From UTCHB3 sp002050155 (GTDB lineage Bacteria > Bacteroidota > Ignavibacteria > Ignavibacteriales > Ignavibacteriaceae), in NCBI GenBank assembly GCA_030584105.1, contig CP129491.1, forward strand, positions 1,178,001 to 1,242,000: a stretch of 64,000 nt of DNA, read 5' to 3'. The translations under genes were made by a program, and so were the position numbers. Shown in pieces: positions 1 through 8,790 of the stretch (its first letter is position 1; each line of letters opens with the position of its first letter). The notes under the pieces were generated by a model. It was not told the origin of the DNA. It worked only from the letters and a program-made list of their open reading frames with translations, and made no database searches.

Positions 1-595
1 AGTTCTTTCCGAATTTGAAGACATCAACATCCGTGGTGAAACCCCTCGGAAAAGGGATTGAGGATTCATAATCCAAATATTGAGGTACTTTCGTGCCCGA
101 TGACAGAACAGTACCGTTTGGCATTCGTGCAACAATGGAGAGTGAATCGTTGGCGTAAACCGGAAGTGGTGCTCCGTAATAATAACGCTGTTTTCCCGAA
201 TAGTGCGATGAGTCTTTTCTGTTTACAAGAGTATCTTTCAGTTTGTACTCATCCCCTCTGAATTTAATGTAAATTTGTGCACCCATTACCTCCGGGTCTT
301 CTGTATTTAGGTAAGGGTCTGTTCCGGGTGCGTCGTAAACTTTTGCGAGATAAACCTTGGGTACGAATGTGTAGCCTATTTCCTGCCCCTCTGTTATTGC
401 AAACAGCACAAATCCGGGCTTAAACTCCGCACGGGGCGAAAAACCGTTATCGCAGGCAGAAAAGTTTAGTGCAAACAGTAAGAACAAACTCACAAGAATT
501 GCATTTTTAAGGCTGTGTTTTGGATTGATCATCAGGCCTTTTTTCCGGCGGTGTTTGAACAACAATGTGGCATAACTGAAGTTTTTAATTTTCAT
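1..595 (-). CDS. DUF4249-like outer-membrane lipoprotein (partial, C-terminus beyond window)
   Basis: An open frame runs from an ATG at 595 to the left edge (198 codons seen). The product has a basic N-terminus, a hydrophobic stretch and the lipobox-like LNFSAC at about residues 46-51, so it is probably a lipoprotein. GGAG lies 8 nt before the 595 ATG. A second ATG at 532 would give a more standard signal peptide (MINPKHSLKNAILV), so the true start is open. The pattern GAQIYIKFRGDEYKL followed by LSIVARMPNGTVLSSGTKVP resembles the DUF4249 beta-sandwich proteins often encoded just downstream of TonB receptors in Bacteroidota, and the receptor stop at 597 is 1 nt away. It is inferred to be a surface partner of that receptor. 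The family call is from pattern memory and is moderate. Confidence 0.65.
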   Translation of the reverse strand, partial: MKIKNFSYATLLFKHRRKKGLMINPKHSLKNAILVSLFLLFALNFSACDNGFSPRAEFKPGFVLFAITEGQEIGYTFVPKVYLAKVYDAPGTDPYLNTEDPEVMGAQIYIKFRGDEYKLKDTLVNRKDSSHYSGKQRYYYGAPLPVYANDSLSIVARMPNGTVLSSGTKVPQYLDYESSIPFPRGFTTDVDVFKFGKN

Positions 596-596
596 C

Positions 597-2828
597 TTAA
601 AACTCCGCTTTCACGAAAAATGCAGGGAAAATCGGGAGTTGGTTAATCCTCTTTCCTGTTTTCTTATCAAAATAGTAGATATTTTCTCTGTTGTAAACAT
701 TCAGCACACTTGCTCCGAGAGTAAAATCTGCAATAGCGGTTGAAAACTTTTTTGTTATTGAAAGATCAAGCCTGTGATAATATGGCAATCGTGCAGAGTT
801 TTTTGTGTCGTAGAGAAATTCCGGCTCATAGTTGTTAAGAATATTAATCGGAATATTCCCGTCTAACATCAATTTATTGAAGAAACCAGTAATCGGTGTG
901 AAAGGCATACCGGAGGCAACCACCCAATTTGCAGTGAACTGCCAGTTAGCTCCGGGGTTAATCCCCGCCAGAATATTGATTGAGTGCCGCACATCGTATC
1001 TCGGGGCGTAAGTTAAGTTTTTTGCATATTTTTCAGCCCAACCCAAAGCGTAAGAAATTTTTGAGTAAAACACGGAACCATCAAACTTTAGAGCAGATTC
1101 AATTCCGTAAGAACTTCCGTTAATATTTTTAAAATCGAACTGGACAGAAGTAAATTTCTGATCGTTAACCTCCAGAAGGTTATCCATTAATTTGTAATAA
1201 GCCTCCACTTCCAACACAACTTTGTCAGTAAACCATGAAGTGAAGCCGACGATGAAGTGAGTTGCCTCTGCCGCAGTAACATGCTCCGGCACAATAATCC
1301 AAGGCTCAAACACGGAGATTAGCTCGTCTTCATTCGTAAGAGCCACCATATCCTGCGAATATCTGCCGAAGGCAAACTTAAAAATAAGAAGACGATTAAT
1401 CAACCAGGTCAGCGAAACCCTTGGCTCAAACAAAAACGGGCGCTTTTCTGCCATAGAAAGAAAATTGAACCGAACTCCAATATCCAAACCAACATCATCC
1501 CACCGGAAAAACTTATAATTTATATAAGCTGCCAACGCTGACTTACTTACACTGTAATCAATTTCACGGTTTAATTGGTTCTTTTGCTTAAGCTGTGTTG
1601 TTATATTTTTGTTTTGAAACCCAAACAAAAGTTGATCCTTGCTGTCGTAGATGTAGGCAAGATCGGCGTTGATCGTAAAATCTTTCACCTTATTTTCGCG
1701 CGGTTTCGAGCCTGAAAGGTTCGGTTCAACACTTGCTTCGTAGTATGAATAAGAGAGGTTCAGGTCAGAAACCAAAGGTGACCCGTTCCAGATTTTGCTC
1801 CATTTTGCTCCGATTATGTTGTTCTTAATGTGGTAATCTTCCAACAGCGGATCGTTATTTACCACCTGGTCACTGCTTAAAAAAGTGTGAGCAACGAACT
1901 TGCTGTTTTGGTCAATCGATGGGTCGGAAAAGTTAACTTTCAGCGAAAAATCATAGAAATTGAAAGGGGTCTCTTTCTCGTTTATATACTTTTTTAGAAT
2001 GTCGCCATAGTAACTTTTTCTTCCGGTAAGAAGAAACGAACCGCCGGGAATGGGCCCCTCCGCAGCAACCTTACCGGAAAGAAGCCCCGCCTGAACCGTT
2101 CCCTGATAAAAATTTTTGTTTCCATCACGCGTAATTATATTTAGTATAGAAGAAAGCCGGTCACCCAATGCAGGGGTAAAACCACCCTTATAAAACTCTA
2201 AAGACGAAATAGTTTCGGGATCTATAACACTGAAAATACCAAGTGCATGAAACGGATTATACACAGTGGCACCGTTTAACAAAACCAAATTCTGATCGCT
2301 CCCGCCTCCTCTTACATAATATTTTGCCGTTGCATCTCCGGTCGTATTTACCCCCGGATTGTTTTGGATAACCCGGAAGATATCCAACTCCGCACCAACG
2401 GGCTGCAATTCAATATCTTTAATAGAAATTTTTTCAAGACCGAGGTCTGTCTCATTTTCCCTTGCGTTTCTATCCCCGACTATAGTAACTTCTGAAAAAT
2501 CAACAGCCTTTTTTGTCAGTTGAAGGTTAAGATCATTAATCACACCCCCCTTTACAATTATTGAAACTTCTCTTGTAATATACCCAATACACGAAAAAAT
2601 TATAATGCGCTCACCCACCGGCACTGAAGAAATAAAATAATATCCTGAACTGTTGGTTGAAGAACCTTGCTTTCCCCCTTTAACCACAACATTCGCATAA
2701 GGAATAATTTCACCTGTCGTAGAATCGGTTACAGTACCGCGAATGTTGCCGGTTGATTGAGAGTTGATTGTGTAAATAAATAATAAGGAAAGCGCAATGG
2801 TGCGAATAAGAGGAAGTATAATTTTCAA
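597..2828 (-). CDS. TonB-dependent receptor with carboxypeptidase-like regulatory domain
   Basis: 743 residues. A signal-like N-terminus is followed by a carboxypeptidase-D-like beta-sandwich (GNIRGTVTDSTTGEIIPYAN through the YYFISSVPVGERII segment, about 27-110). A plug domain follows (NNPGVNTTGDATAKYYVRGG, then VIDPETISSLEFYKGGFTPA), then a long beta-barrel ending in a terminal Phe (FPAFFVKAEF). This is the layout of Bacteroidota outer-membrane importers powered by TonB, which is not in the window. The start codon appears to be TTG at 2828. The nearest upstream ATG (in the spacer) is out of frame, and no internal Met precedes the signal peptide. A terminator at 2901-2935 separates it from the genes upstream, so it is probably transcribed on its own with the lipoprotein at 595. 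The ligand is unknown. Confidence 0.88.
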   Translation of the reverse strand: MKIILPLIRTIALSLLFIYTINSQSTGNIRGTVTDSTTGEIIPYANVVVKGGKQGSSTNSSGYYFISSVPVGERIIIFSCIGYITREVSIIVKGGVINDLNLQLTKKAVDFSEVTIVGDRNARENETDLGLEKISIKDIELQPVGAELDIFRVIQNNPGVNTTGDATAKYYVRGGGSDQNLVLLNGATVYNPFHALGIFSVIDPETISSLEFYKGGFTPALGDRLSSILNIITRDGNKNFYQGTVQAGLLSGKVAAEGPIPGGSFLLTGRKSYYGDILKKYINEKETPFNFYDFSLKVNFSDPSIDQNSKFVAHTFLSSDQVVNNDPLLEDYHIKNNIIGAKWSKIWNGSPLVSDLNLSYSYYEASVEPNLSGSKPRENKVKDFTINADLAYIYDSKDQLLFGFQNKNITTQLKQKNQLNREIDYSVSKSALAAYINYKFFRWDDVGLDIGVRFNFLSMAEKRPFLFEPRVSLTWLINRLLIFKFAFGRYSQDMVALTNEDELISVFEPWIIVPEHVTAAEATHFIVGFTSWFTDKVVLEVEAYYKLMDNLLEVNDQKFTSVQFDFKNINGSSYGIESALKFDGSVFYSKISYALGWAEKYAKNLTYAPRYDVRHSINILAGINPGANWQFTANWVVASGMPFTPITGFFNKLMLDGNIPINILNNYEPEFLYDTKNSARLPYYHRLDLSITKKFSTAIADFTLGASVLNVYNRENIYYFDKKTGKRINQLPIFPAFFVKAEF

Positions 2829-2900
2829 TGTCGTCTGTCTGTATTTAACTGAATCTCGTTCATTAACCTGAAAGATCCCTCATCAGGTTCGAAAGGTTTT

Positions 2901-2935
2901 ATGAAAGAAAAGGGCTGCTATTTCTCAAGCAGCCC
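2901..2935 (-). terminator. Intrinsic terminator after the five-gene run
   Basis: The 8-bp stem GGGCTGCT/AGCAGCCC (2912-2935, 8-nt loop) is followed on the minus strand by the T-rich tract TTTTCTTT. It lies about 105 bp past the stop of the T9SS beta-propeller gene and ends that transcription unit before the next TonB receptor. Confidence 0.8.
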
Positions 2936-3041
2936 AGTTCTCTATAAGTGTTTTGTGCTAACAGCTGAACTTCCGGTTAAAATAACTTTTAGTTCAAATA
3001 TTTTCACTTGCTACTTAGTCTTCACTCGCTCTCTGAATGAA

Positions 3042-4343
3042 TTACTTCATCAGAAGCATTTTGTTGGTAAGTCTTACACCGTCAGAAACAACTTCGTAGA
3101 TGTAAGTACCTGAAGCAAGCTTAGAAGCATCAAAGGTGTAAGAATAAACACCCTGTCCCAAGTTCTCGCTTACGAGTGTAGCAACTTCTTTACCAAGAAC
3201 ATCATAAACCTTCAAGGTCGTGAAACCGGCTGATTTCAAAGAGAATTTGATCTCAGTGGTCGGGTTGAACGGGTTAGGATAGTTCTGGAAAAGCTGATAG
3301 TCGGTTGCAGTCATGCCTAAGTCTTTAACAGATGAAGCAGGTCTTACGAATCTTTCAACCGGTGGATAGCTTGCAGAACCAAAAGCAATTACATAAGCAG
3401 TGTCACCTGATGGTGTGAAAGCGATACCGCGAGGTCTTGCATCAGCACCCTCGAAGTAATCGTGCCATGTAATACTGTCTTTTATTTCGTTGGTTACATG
3501 ATCCCAACCGTACCAGGTTTTGTTTGTCCAGTATGTTGCATAATCAGGGTACCTGTTAGGAAGGTCGTTGTTGGAACCTGAAGAAGCATAGAGTAAGTTA
3601 GTGTTTCTTGGATGCCATACGAACGATTCGCAATCAAAGCCTTTAAGGACAGTATCAGTAACAGCAAAAGGTGAAAACTCGTCGCTTCTTGTGTATTTCA
3701 AGATAGCATGGTTTGTGTAGCCTGCCCAGTAAATGGTGTTACCGTCAGCACTGACTTCAAACGATCTTGAAAAACCAACGCTCGAGTCAACTGCGTTTCC
3801 AAGGAAAGAGAATTGAGGATCCCACATTTTGATAGGAAAACCGGGCAAAACATTTGCAGTGAAGATTGTTCCGTTTTCATCCGAAGCGTTTGCAATCGCC
3901 GACTGACCCGGCATGTTTCTGATTACTCCTTTCGATTGACCGGTTTTATAGTCAACTTTTTGAGTGAAATCAAAGTGTGAGGCAAGGATATCACCGTCTC
4001 TGTGTTGTTTCAAACCACGACCTGTGTTGCCAACGAGTGAATCAACAAATCCCGGACCTGTAAATACTTTAATCGGTGAGAATGACGCTTGTGTTCCGTC
4101 AGGGTTAAAACAGTATAAAGCACCGGTTTTTACCCATGCAGTACCGTTGAAGATCGAGTCAACAGCAAAACTGTAGATCTGAATCCAAACACGACCGTAA
4201 GGATCGCAGGCAATACCGTGCCCACCGGAACCAACACGAAGACTTGTTGAATCAGGGAAATATCCGTCAAATGTCCACCCGCCTTGGGCAAAAACGCCCG
4301 TTGATAGTAACGCAAACATAAATAATGCGGATAATTTTTTCAT
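3042..4343 (-). CDS. T9SS-exported beta-propeller protein (NHL/streptogramin-lyase-like)
   Basis: 433 residues with a clear signal peptide (MKKLSALFMFALLSTGVFAQ). The middle has repeated propeller-like blades (GHGIACDPYGRVWIQ, FEVSADGNTIYWAG, PRGIAFTPSGDTAYVI), as in NHL or Vgb-type propellers. The C-terminus is a T9SS type A sorting domain, FQNYPNPFNPTTEIKFSL ... GTYIYEVVSDGVRLTNKMLLMK. AGGAG lies just before the ATG. It is the last gene of the run 11844-3042 and is 54 bp after the IPT/propeller lipoprotein. It probably works outside the outer membrane, perhaps as a ligand-binding partner. No enzymatic residues could be identified. Confidence 0.85.
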   Translation of the reverse strand: MKKLSALFMFALLSTGVFAQGGWTFDGYFPDSTSLRVGSGGHGIACDPYGRVWIQIYSFAVDSIFNGTAWVKTGALYCFNPDGTQASFSPIKVFTGPGFVDSLVGNTGRGLKQHRDGDILASHFDFTQKVDYKTGQSKGVIRNMPGQSAIANASDENGTIFTANVLPGFPIKMWDPQFSFLGNAVDSSVGFSRSFEVSADGNTIYWAGYTNHAILKYTRSDEFSPFAVTDTVLKGFDCESFVWHPRNTNLLYASSGSNNDLPNRYPDYATYWTNKTWYGWDHVTNEIKDSITWHDYFEGADARPRGIAFTPSGDTAYVIAFGSASYPPVERFVRPASSVKDLGMTATDYQLFQNYPNPFNPTTEIKFSLKSAGFTTLKVYDVLGKEVATLVSENLGQGVYSYTFDASKLASGTYIYEVVSDGVRLTNKMLLMK

Positions 4344-4397
4344 TTTGTATCTCCTAAATGAGTTGTTAAAGAGTTATTAAAAATATAAAAATAATAG

Positions 4398-5648
4398 TTA
4401 ACGCCTGCCGTTATAATTCGCCCCTTGTACACCCATTAATACTTTTGCAATCGTTTGATCAACGGTTTTTCCGGAAACTGTGCCATTACTTCTCGAATAA
4501 TACAAATTTGTACTATTATCCCATGTGATAAACATCGCTTCCAACGGTAATAGTACACCGGGATATAGCGGAGCAACATTTCCCGAAGGAGTAACTTTCA
4601 GAATTGCAGCTGCATCATTCGTTGCTAAATAAATATTGCCAAGTGCATCAACGGTAAACTGGTTAACATAAACTTTATATCCATAGGCAGTACCGATATT
4701 AACGAACGGAGTTGTAACCGCTGCCGGATCAATATCACCGGAACCATTAATCGGGAACTTATATAACATTGCGGATGAATCTTTTTTCACAGCAACATAC
4801 AAATCGTTCCCAACTACACGCAAAGCGGTTGCATTAGCAACAAAAGGATATGATTTTAACACCTTAGACGGATCAAGTCTGAACAAAGACTGATTGTCAC
4901 CGCAAGCCCAAAGGTTTCCGGCATTATCGAAATCGATGTCAACCAATTTTACAGTGTTAGGTGTAACCGCAGTCCAGGTTGTAATAGCGGCACCTTCAGT
5001 CATTCTGAAGATTGCACGGGCAGAGTTTCTCACGCCGTAAAGAGCACCATCAGGGCCCATTTTAAGGCTTGTAAACTTGAACCCACCACCAACATTGGGT
5101 GTGAACATCGTTTTAACACCGGCAGGTGTAATTTTTACGATGTTGTTGGTTACATCACTTGTTAACATCGAGAAATACATGTTACCGTCTTTATCGAACT
5201 CGATAGCAGATGGTTGCTCAAATCCCTGTAAGGTTACAGGATATTCAACGGCTTGTTTCAATTTTACAGTAACTGTATTAGAAAAAGCAAAAGCACCGAT
5301 AACTCTAACTTTCACTAAGGCGTTTTCACCTTCGGGTGTAACAACACCGGCTTTAACTCTCAGGGTTGTCGGAGTTGCATCGAGAACTTCGCCTTTCGCT
5401 GTGTTAAAATAAACTATGTTTTCTTCTTTAACAGCAGAAAAATTGGTTCCGGTGATAGTTAACTCTGTAATACCACTAAGCCCAGAATCGGGGGTGACAG
5501 CGGTAATAGTAGGGTCAGGTTTAGCCACCACATCCGGGTCCCAAAGAGTTGTAGTTTTATCGTCTCCGCAACCGGTCATCAATATCATCATTAGAAGTGA
5601 TACCGGGAGGAGAACCGCTTTTATTCTATTCATAAAAATTGTTTTCAT
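4398..5648 (-). CDS. Lipoprotein with IPT/TIG domain and beta-propeller
   Basis: 416 residues. The N-terminus is hydrophobic with a lipobox (ILMTGC, Cys at about 27), so it is membrane-anchored. An IPT/TIG Ig-like domain follows at about 45-130 (PTITAVTPDSGLSGITELTI, then ENALVKVRV). The remainder has propeller-style repeats (PSAIEFDKDGNMYFSM, TSLKMGPDGALYGV, LVDIDFDNAGNLWACG, FTVDALGNIYLAT). IPT-plus-NHL lipoproteins occur beside TonB receptors in Bacteroidota, sometimes as surface glycan-binding proteins. Here it sits 20 bp after a PorV-like gene, which suits a surface accessory role. That role is an inference. An alternative start at the sixth codon (MNRIKAV) is possible. Confidence 0.82.
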   Translation of the reverse strand: MKTIFMNRIKAVLLPVSLLMMILMTGCGDDKTTTLWDPDVVAKPDPTITAVTPDSGLSGITELTITGTNFSAVKEENIVYFNTAKGEVLDATPTTLRVKAGVVTPEGENALVKVRVIGAFAFSNTVTVKLKQAVEYPVTLQGFEQPSAIEFDKDGNMYFSMLTSDVTNNIVKITPAGVKTMFTPNVGGGFKFTSLKMGPDGALYGVRNSARAIFRMTEGAAITTWTAVTPNTVKLVDIDFDNAGNLWACGDNQSLFRLDPSKVLKSYPFVANATALRVVGNDLYVAVKKDSSAMLYKFPINGSGDIDPAAVTTPFVNIGTAYGYKVYVNQFTVDALGNIYLATNDAAAILKVTPSGNVAPLYPGVLLPLEAMFITWDNSTNLYYSRSNGTVSGKTVDQTIAKVLMGVQGANYNGRR

Positions 5649-5668
5649 TTTATAGCCCGTCTTCCAAA

Positions 5669-6688
5669 TTAATATTCAAATCTGACCGTGAAATTGTGTA
5701 CCGAATTGAAGATACCAAACGGTGTGTAGGCATAATCAATCGCTAATCTTAGCCCTTCAAGATTTGGGCGAATCCCAAAACCAAGGTTGTATTCTTTCTC
5801 ATCATTTGGGAATGAAATACCACCGCGCAAATACACCCATTTCATGAAGTTGTATTCGGCACCAACATAAAGTTGCTCGGGATAATCTCTTGGGTGAGCT
5901 ACATCAACCGCCAATAAAAACGAATGTTGTTTTGCAAGACTTGGAACTAAATCTACCAAATCCATAGAAACACCAATCTTAAAATTAAGCGGCAGTTGGA
6001 AGCCTTCTTCTTTATACTTGATTTCAGTGGAGAAATTTCTTACACTCATACCGAAAGCCAGGCTTTTGAATCCGGTCTTATAGAAAATACCGAAATCGTA
6101 AGCGAAAGTGGCTAAACTGTTATCCTCTTTCACCAATTCACCGGTCGCGGGGTCATTGCGCATTGGGCTTACGCCAAGGCTTTGGTTCACCCATTTAATC
6201 TGCCCACCGATTGAGAATTTCTCGGAAAGTGCGTTAGCATACCCAACACCAAGAGCTAAAGCCGTAGGTCGGAAGAAGCCGACATCCCGATACCCTTTTT
6301 CGGTGCTTCCGTCAACAACGGTCATTTGGAGTTCACCATAATCCACTGACATAACCGTAAAGCCAAACTTCCCATAAGAAGCTTCGAACGGCTGAAATGA
6401 AGCACTTGCGTATAAATAATTGATATCAGCAATCCATTTATTTACGCCGAGTGAGATATCTGTCTTCGAATCACCAAAAGCCATTGAAGAAGGATTGTAA
6501 AACAGACCGGCAGAATTAGCCGGCACTGCGGTAAAAGTTTCTCCCATACCGGTTGCTCTTGCATCCGTTGGGGCACCGATAAATTTCATCCCAGACTGTG
6601 CTAACTTCGTCCTTTGGCCGTAAGTATCAGGCTGGAGAAAGCTTACGGCAATCAAAGAAATAACCGTAAATAATAAATACTTTTTCAT
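5669..6688 (-). CDS. PorV/PorQ-family outer-membrane beta-barrel protein (copy 1)
   Basis: 339 residues from the ATG at 6688, chosen because it starts a signal peptide (MKKYLLFTVISLIAVSFLQ) and avoids overlap with the upstream stop at 6711. After the signal comes the family's opening pattern (SGMKFIGAPTDARATGMGET, then NSAGLFYNPSSMAF), followed by beta-strands of an FadL-like barrel to a terminal aromatic (FTVRFEY). PorV carries T9SS substrates from the translocon to the attachment complex; PorV paralogues are numerous in Ignavibacteria. It lies directly after a large surface protein and a TonB receptor, the same order as at 31556-25260. A substrate-specific shuttle role is an inference. Confidence 0.85.
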   Translation of the reverse strand: MKKYLLFTVISLIAVSFLQPDTYGQRTKLAQSGMKFIGAPTDARATGMGETFTAVPANSAGLFYNPSSMAFGDSKTDISLGVNKWIADINYLYASASFQPFEASYGKFGFTVMSVDYGELQMTVVDGSTEKGYRDVGFFRPTALALGVGYANALSEKFSIGGQIKWVNQSLGVSPMRNDPATGELVKEDNSLATFAYDFGIFYKTGFKSLAFGMSVRNFSTEIKYKEEGFQLPLNFKIGVSMDLVDLVPSLAKQHSFLLAVDVAHPRDYPEQLYVGAEYNFMKWVYLRGGISFPNDEKEYNLGFGIRPNLEGLRLAIDYAYTPFGIFNSVHNFTVRFEY

Positions 6689-6710
6689 ATTCTTTTCCGT
6701 CCGGGTTAAG

Positions 6711-8750
6711 TTAGCGAATGATAACGAATTTAAGTGTTCTCTTCTCACCGGTCTTAGTATCCGTTACAATTGCGATATAGATACCACTAACAACGATCTG
6801 CCCGGAAGAAGTAACCTGGTTCCAGAACTCGTCGCCTGAACCATCATTGTGTTCAATAGTTTTAATCAGTTCACCCATTTCAGTGTAAATCTTAATTGTA
6901 CACTCACCGGGTATATCATAAAATGCGATTCTGTCACCGGCGGCACCACCCGGAAAACGAACCTGATCGGGTGTTGAAGCAGAGTTATAAGGATTCGGAA
7001 CAATTCTAATCTGATCCATCGAAGTCCCTGCCATTCTTTTCAACCTTGCAGGATCGTAAGATTGTGAATAGTATCTCGAACTTTTTGACCCATCAGCACC
7101 AACGCAGGTAACATAGTAATAGTAGTCAAAACCTCTGGAGAGAGAAACATCGTTATAGGTTGTTGTTCCTGCAGGTAAAGAAGCTACTAAGTGATAAGTT
7201 GAATCAACATTCGAAGATGCTCTCCAAATTTCATAACCCGCGGGGTTTTCACCATCGTATAAGCTCCAGCTAAGGATAACTCTATCACCACCGGAATTTA
7301 TATCGAGCACCTTGGGCGGCAACGGAGGACTTGGAACAGTTGCCCAATTTGCAGCGTAAGCGTCACTAATTCTTTTAAAAGTAGCCATGAGGGAGTCTTT
7401 CCCTTTCATTACTTCCTGGTTTTTCTGAAGTGCGCTGATTGTTCCGGCTTTGTATTTTTTTCCTACTTCCAAACCGGCTTCATAACCCATACCTGCAGCA
7501 GCTTCTGCCCACACAATCACGATTGAATCACCATGAGCAATTGTATATGGCCCGTAAGCATTGAAGGCTGAGGTACCTCCGGTTCCCGTGCCATTTGGCG
7601 CTGCAGTTTGCGCGGCGTAATTGCCGTCAGGTTGAACAGATTTTGCGTGCCTCGGTGATTTATGACCGGCAGAAAGAAGGTTATATTCACCCTGCATTCT
7701 GTTTACATTAAACGCATTGTTACCGGCTAAGAACTCTGTTCTGTCAGAATCTTCCCATCTTGTAGTAGAAGGCTGATTTGGGTCATCACTGTGGTCAGTT
7801 GAAGATTTATCAGCGTGCAAAGTAATAGCGCCAACAAACTGCCAGGCAGCAAGCCTTCCGACGGTGTCTCCTTTATCTAAGTAAGGTCTTGCGTTTGAGT
7901 TAATCGCCCAAACCGGACCGCCGATGTTATCATACGGAACTTCTTTGCCCGGATGGTAGCCATGCCATGCAAACTGTGCTCTGAACTGTTCATTAGGTGG
8001 GTCAACTTCAACACCGTCCCCGCGAGTATCAACCATTGTGTTAATACCCCACCCGGCGGAGTTAGCAATAACATAACGGGCTTGTTTATTAATTGACCAA
8101 CGATACATCCAACCGACATACACACCGGTAAGTGGAGTTGTAAGTTCGATCGTAGTGGGGTCAGCGTCAGTGTTTCCCGTATTTTTGAAAGTATATTCGT
8201 GCACGATGAAGTTATCGTAACCCGGCGCACTGAACTGATAAATTTTCCGGTGCATCGTTAAACCTAACTGTGTGTGCACCACATTATCAAGCATTCTGTC
8301 CCACTTCATAGTTGGGTCAACCCGATCAACCGAGATATTTTTCTCGTATGACTGGTTTCCGTCAACATTTACAATTGCAGCATCAAATTTTGACACCAAT
8401 TCGAATTTCTCAGGAAATGCAGCCCAAAAAGCGGGGTTACGGGGTCCTACAGCCACAACTTTAACAGGGTAGAAAGTTCCCTTTTCATCCGTAAAGTTAT
8501 CTGCGCCAATCCACATACCTTTCATAGCCTGCATATCCTGGTATCTGTAAATAGAAGGGTACGACATCCCCTCCTGCTGTGTTTTAACAAAGCCTTGTTC
8601 TTCCAGTTCGCAACCGACTTCTGAATACCAGTTGTTCAGAGCACCGGCAGACATCCACTTATTCGTGAACTGTGCTTTTGCATCACCTAAAGAGATAACT
8701 AACAAAAGAACAAGAAGTGCTAAAAATTTATTCCTAAAATCTTTTTTCAT
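6711..8750 (-). CDS. Large secreted surface protein with FN3 domain and VPNPY-type C-terminal domain (copy 1)
   Basis: 679 residues from the ATG at 8750, supported by the signal peptide MKKDFRNKFLALLVLLLVIS and by GAGGAAAAA before it. The N-terminal 440 residues are an unrecognised beta-rich region. A fibronectin type III-like domain follows at roughly 490-580 (DRVILSWSLYDGENPAGYEI ... YYYVTCVGADGSKSS). The C-terminus is a FlgD-like/T9SS-like domain beginning IRIVPNPYNSAS and ending GEKRTLKFVIIR; it lacks the NYPNPFNP motif. The partner gene at 26276-29080 shares this C-terminal architecture and has the same neighbours. The protein is probably exported and surface-associated with its adjacent receptor. 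Function unknown. Confidence 0.78.
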   Translation of the reverse strand: MKKDFRNKFLALLVLLLVISLGDAKAQFTNKWMSAGALNNWYSEVGCELEEQGFVKTQQEGMSYPSIYRYQDMQAMKGMWIGADNFTDEKGTFYPVKVVAVGPRNPAFWAAFPEKFELVSKFDAAIVNVDGNQSYEKNISVDRVDPTMKWDRMLDNVVHTQLGLTMHRKIYQFSAPGYDNFIVHEYTFKNTGNTDADPTTIELTTPLTGVYVGWMYRWSINKQARYVIANSAGWGINTMVDTRGDGVEVDPPNEQFRAQFAWHGYHPGKEVPYDNIGGPVWAINSNARPYLDKGDTVGRLAAWQFVGAITLHADKSSTDHSDDPNQPSTTRWEDSDRTEFLAGNNAFNVNRMQGEYNLLSAGHKSPRHAKSVQPDGNYAAQTAAPNGTGTGGTSAFNAYGPYTIAHGDSIVIVWAEAAAGMGYEAGLEVGKKYKAGTISALQKNQEVMKGKDSLMATFKRISDAYAANWATVPSPPLPPKVLDINSGGDRVILSWSLYDGENPAGYEIWRASSNVDSTYHLVASLPAGTTTYNDVSLSRGFDYYYYVTCVGADGSKSSRYYSQSYDPARLKRMAGTSMDQIRIVPNPYNSASTPDQVRFPGGAAGDRIAFYDIPGECTIKIYTEMGELIKTIEHNDGSGDEFWNQVTSSGQIVVSGIYIAIVTDTKTGEKRTLKFVIIR

Positions 8751-8790
8751 TTTTTCCTCGGATTTGTATTCCATTCCTTGTTCTAAAAAA

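Noticed and set aside
58..261. 67-codon plus-strand frame at the left edge
   Set aside because: It is antisense to the lipoprotein gene, which has a continuous minus-strand frame from 595 to 1.
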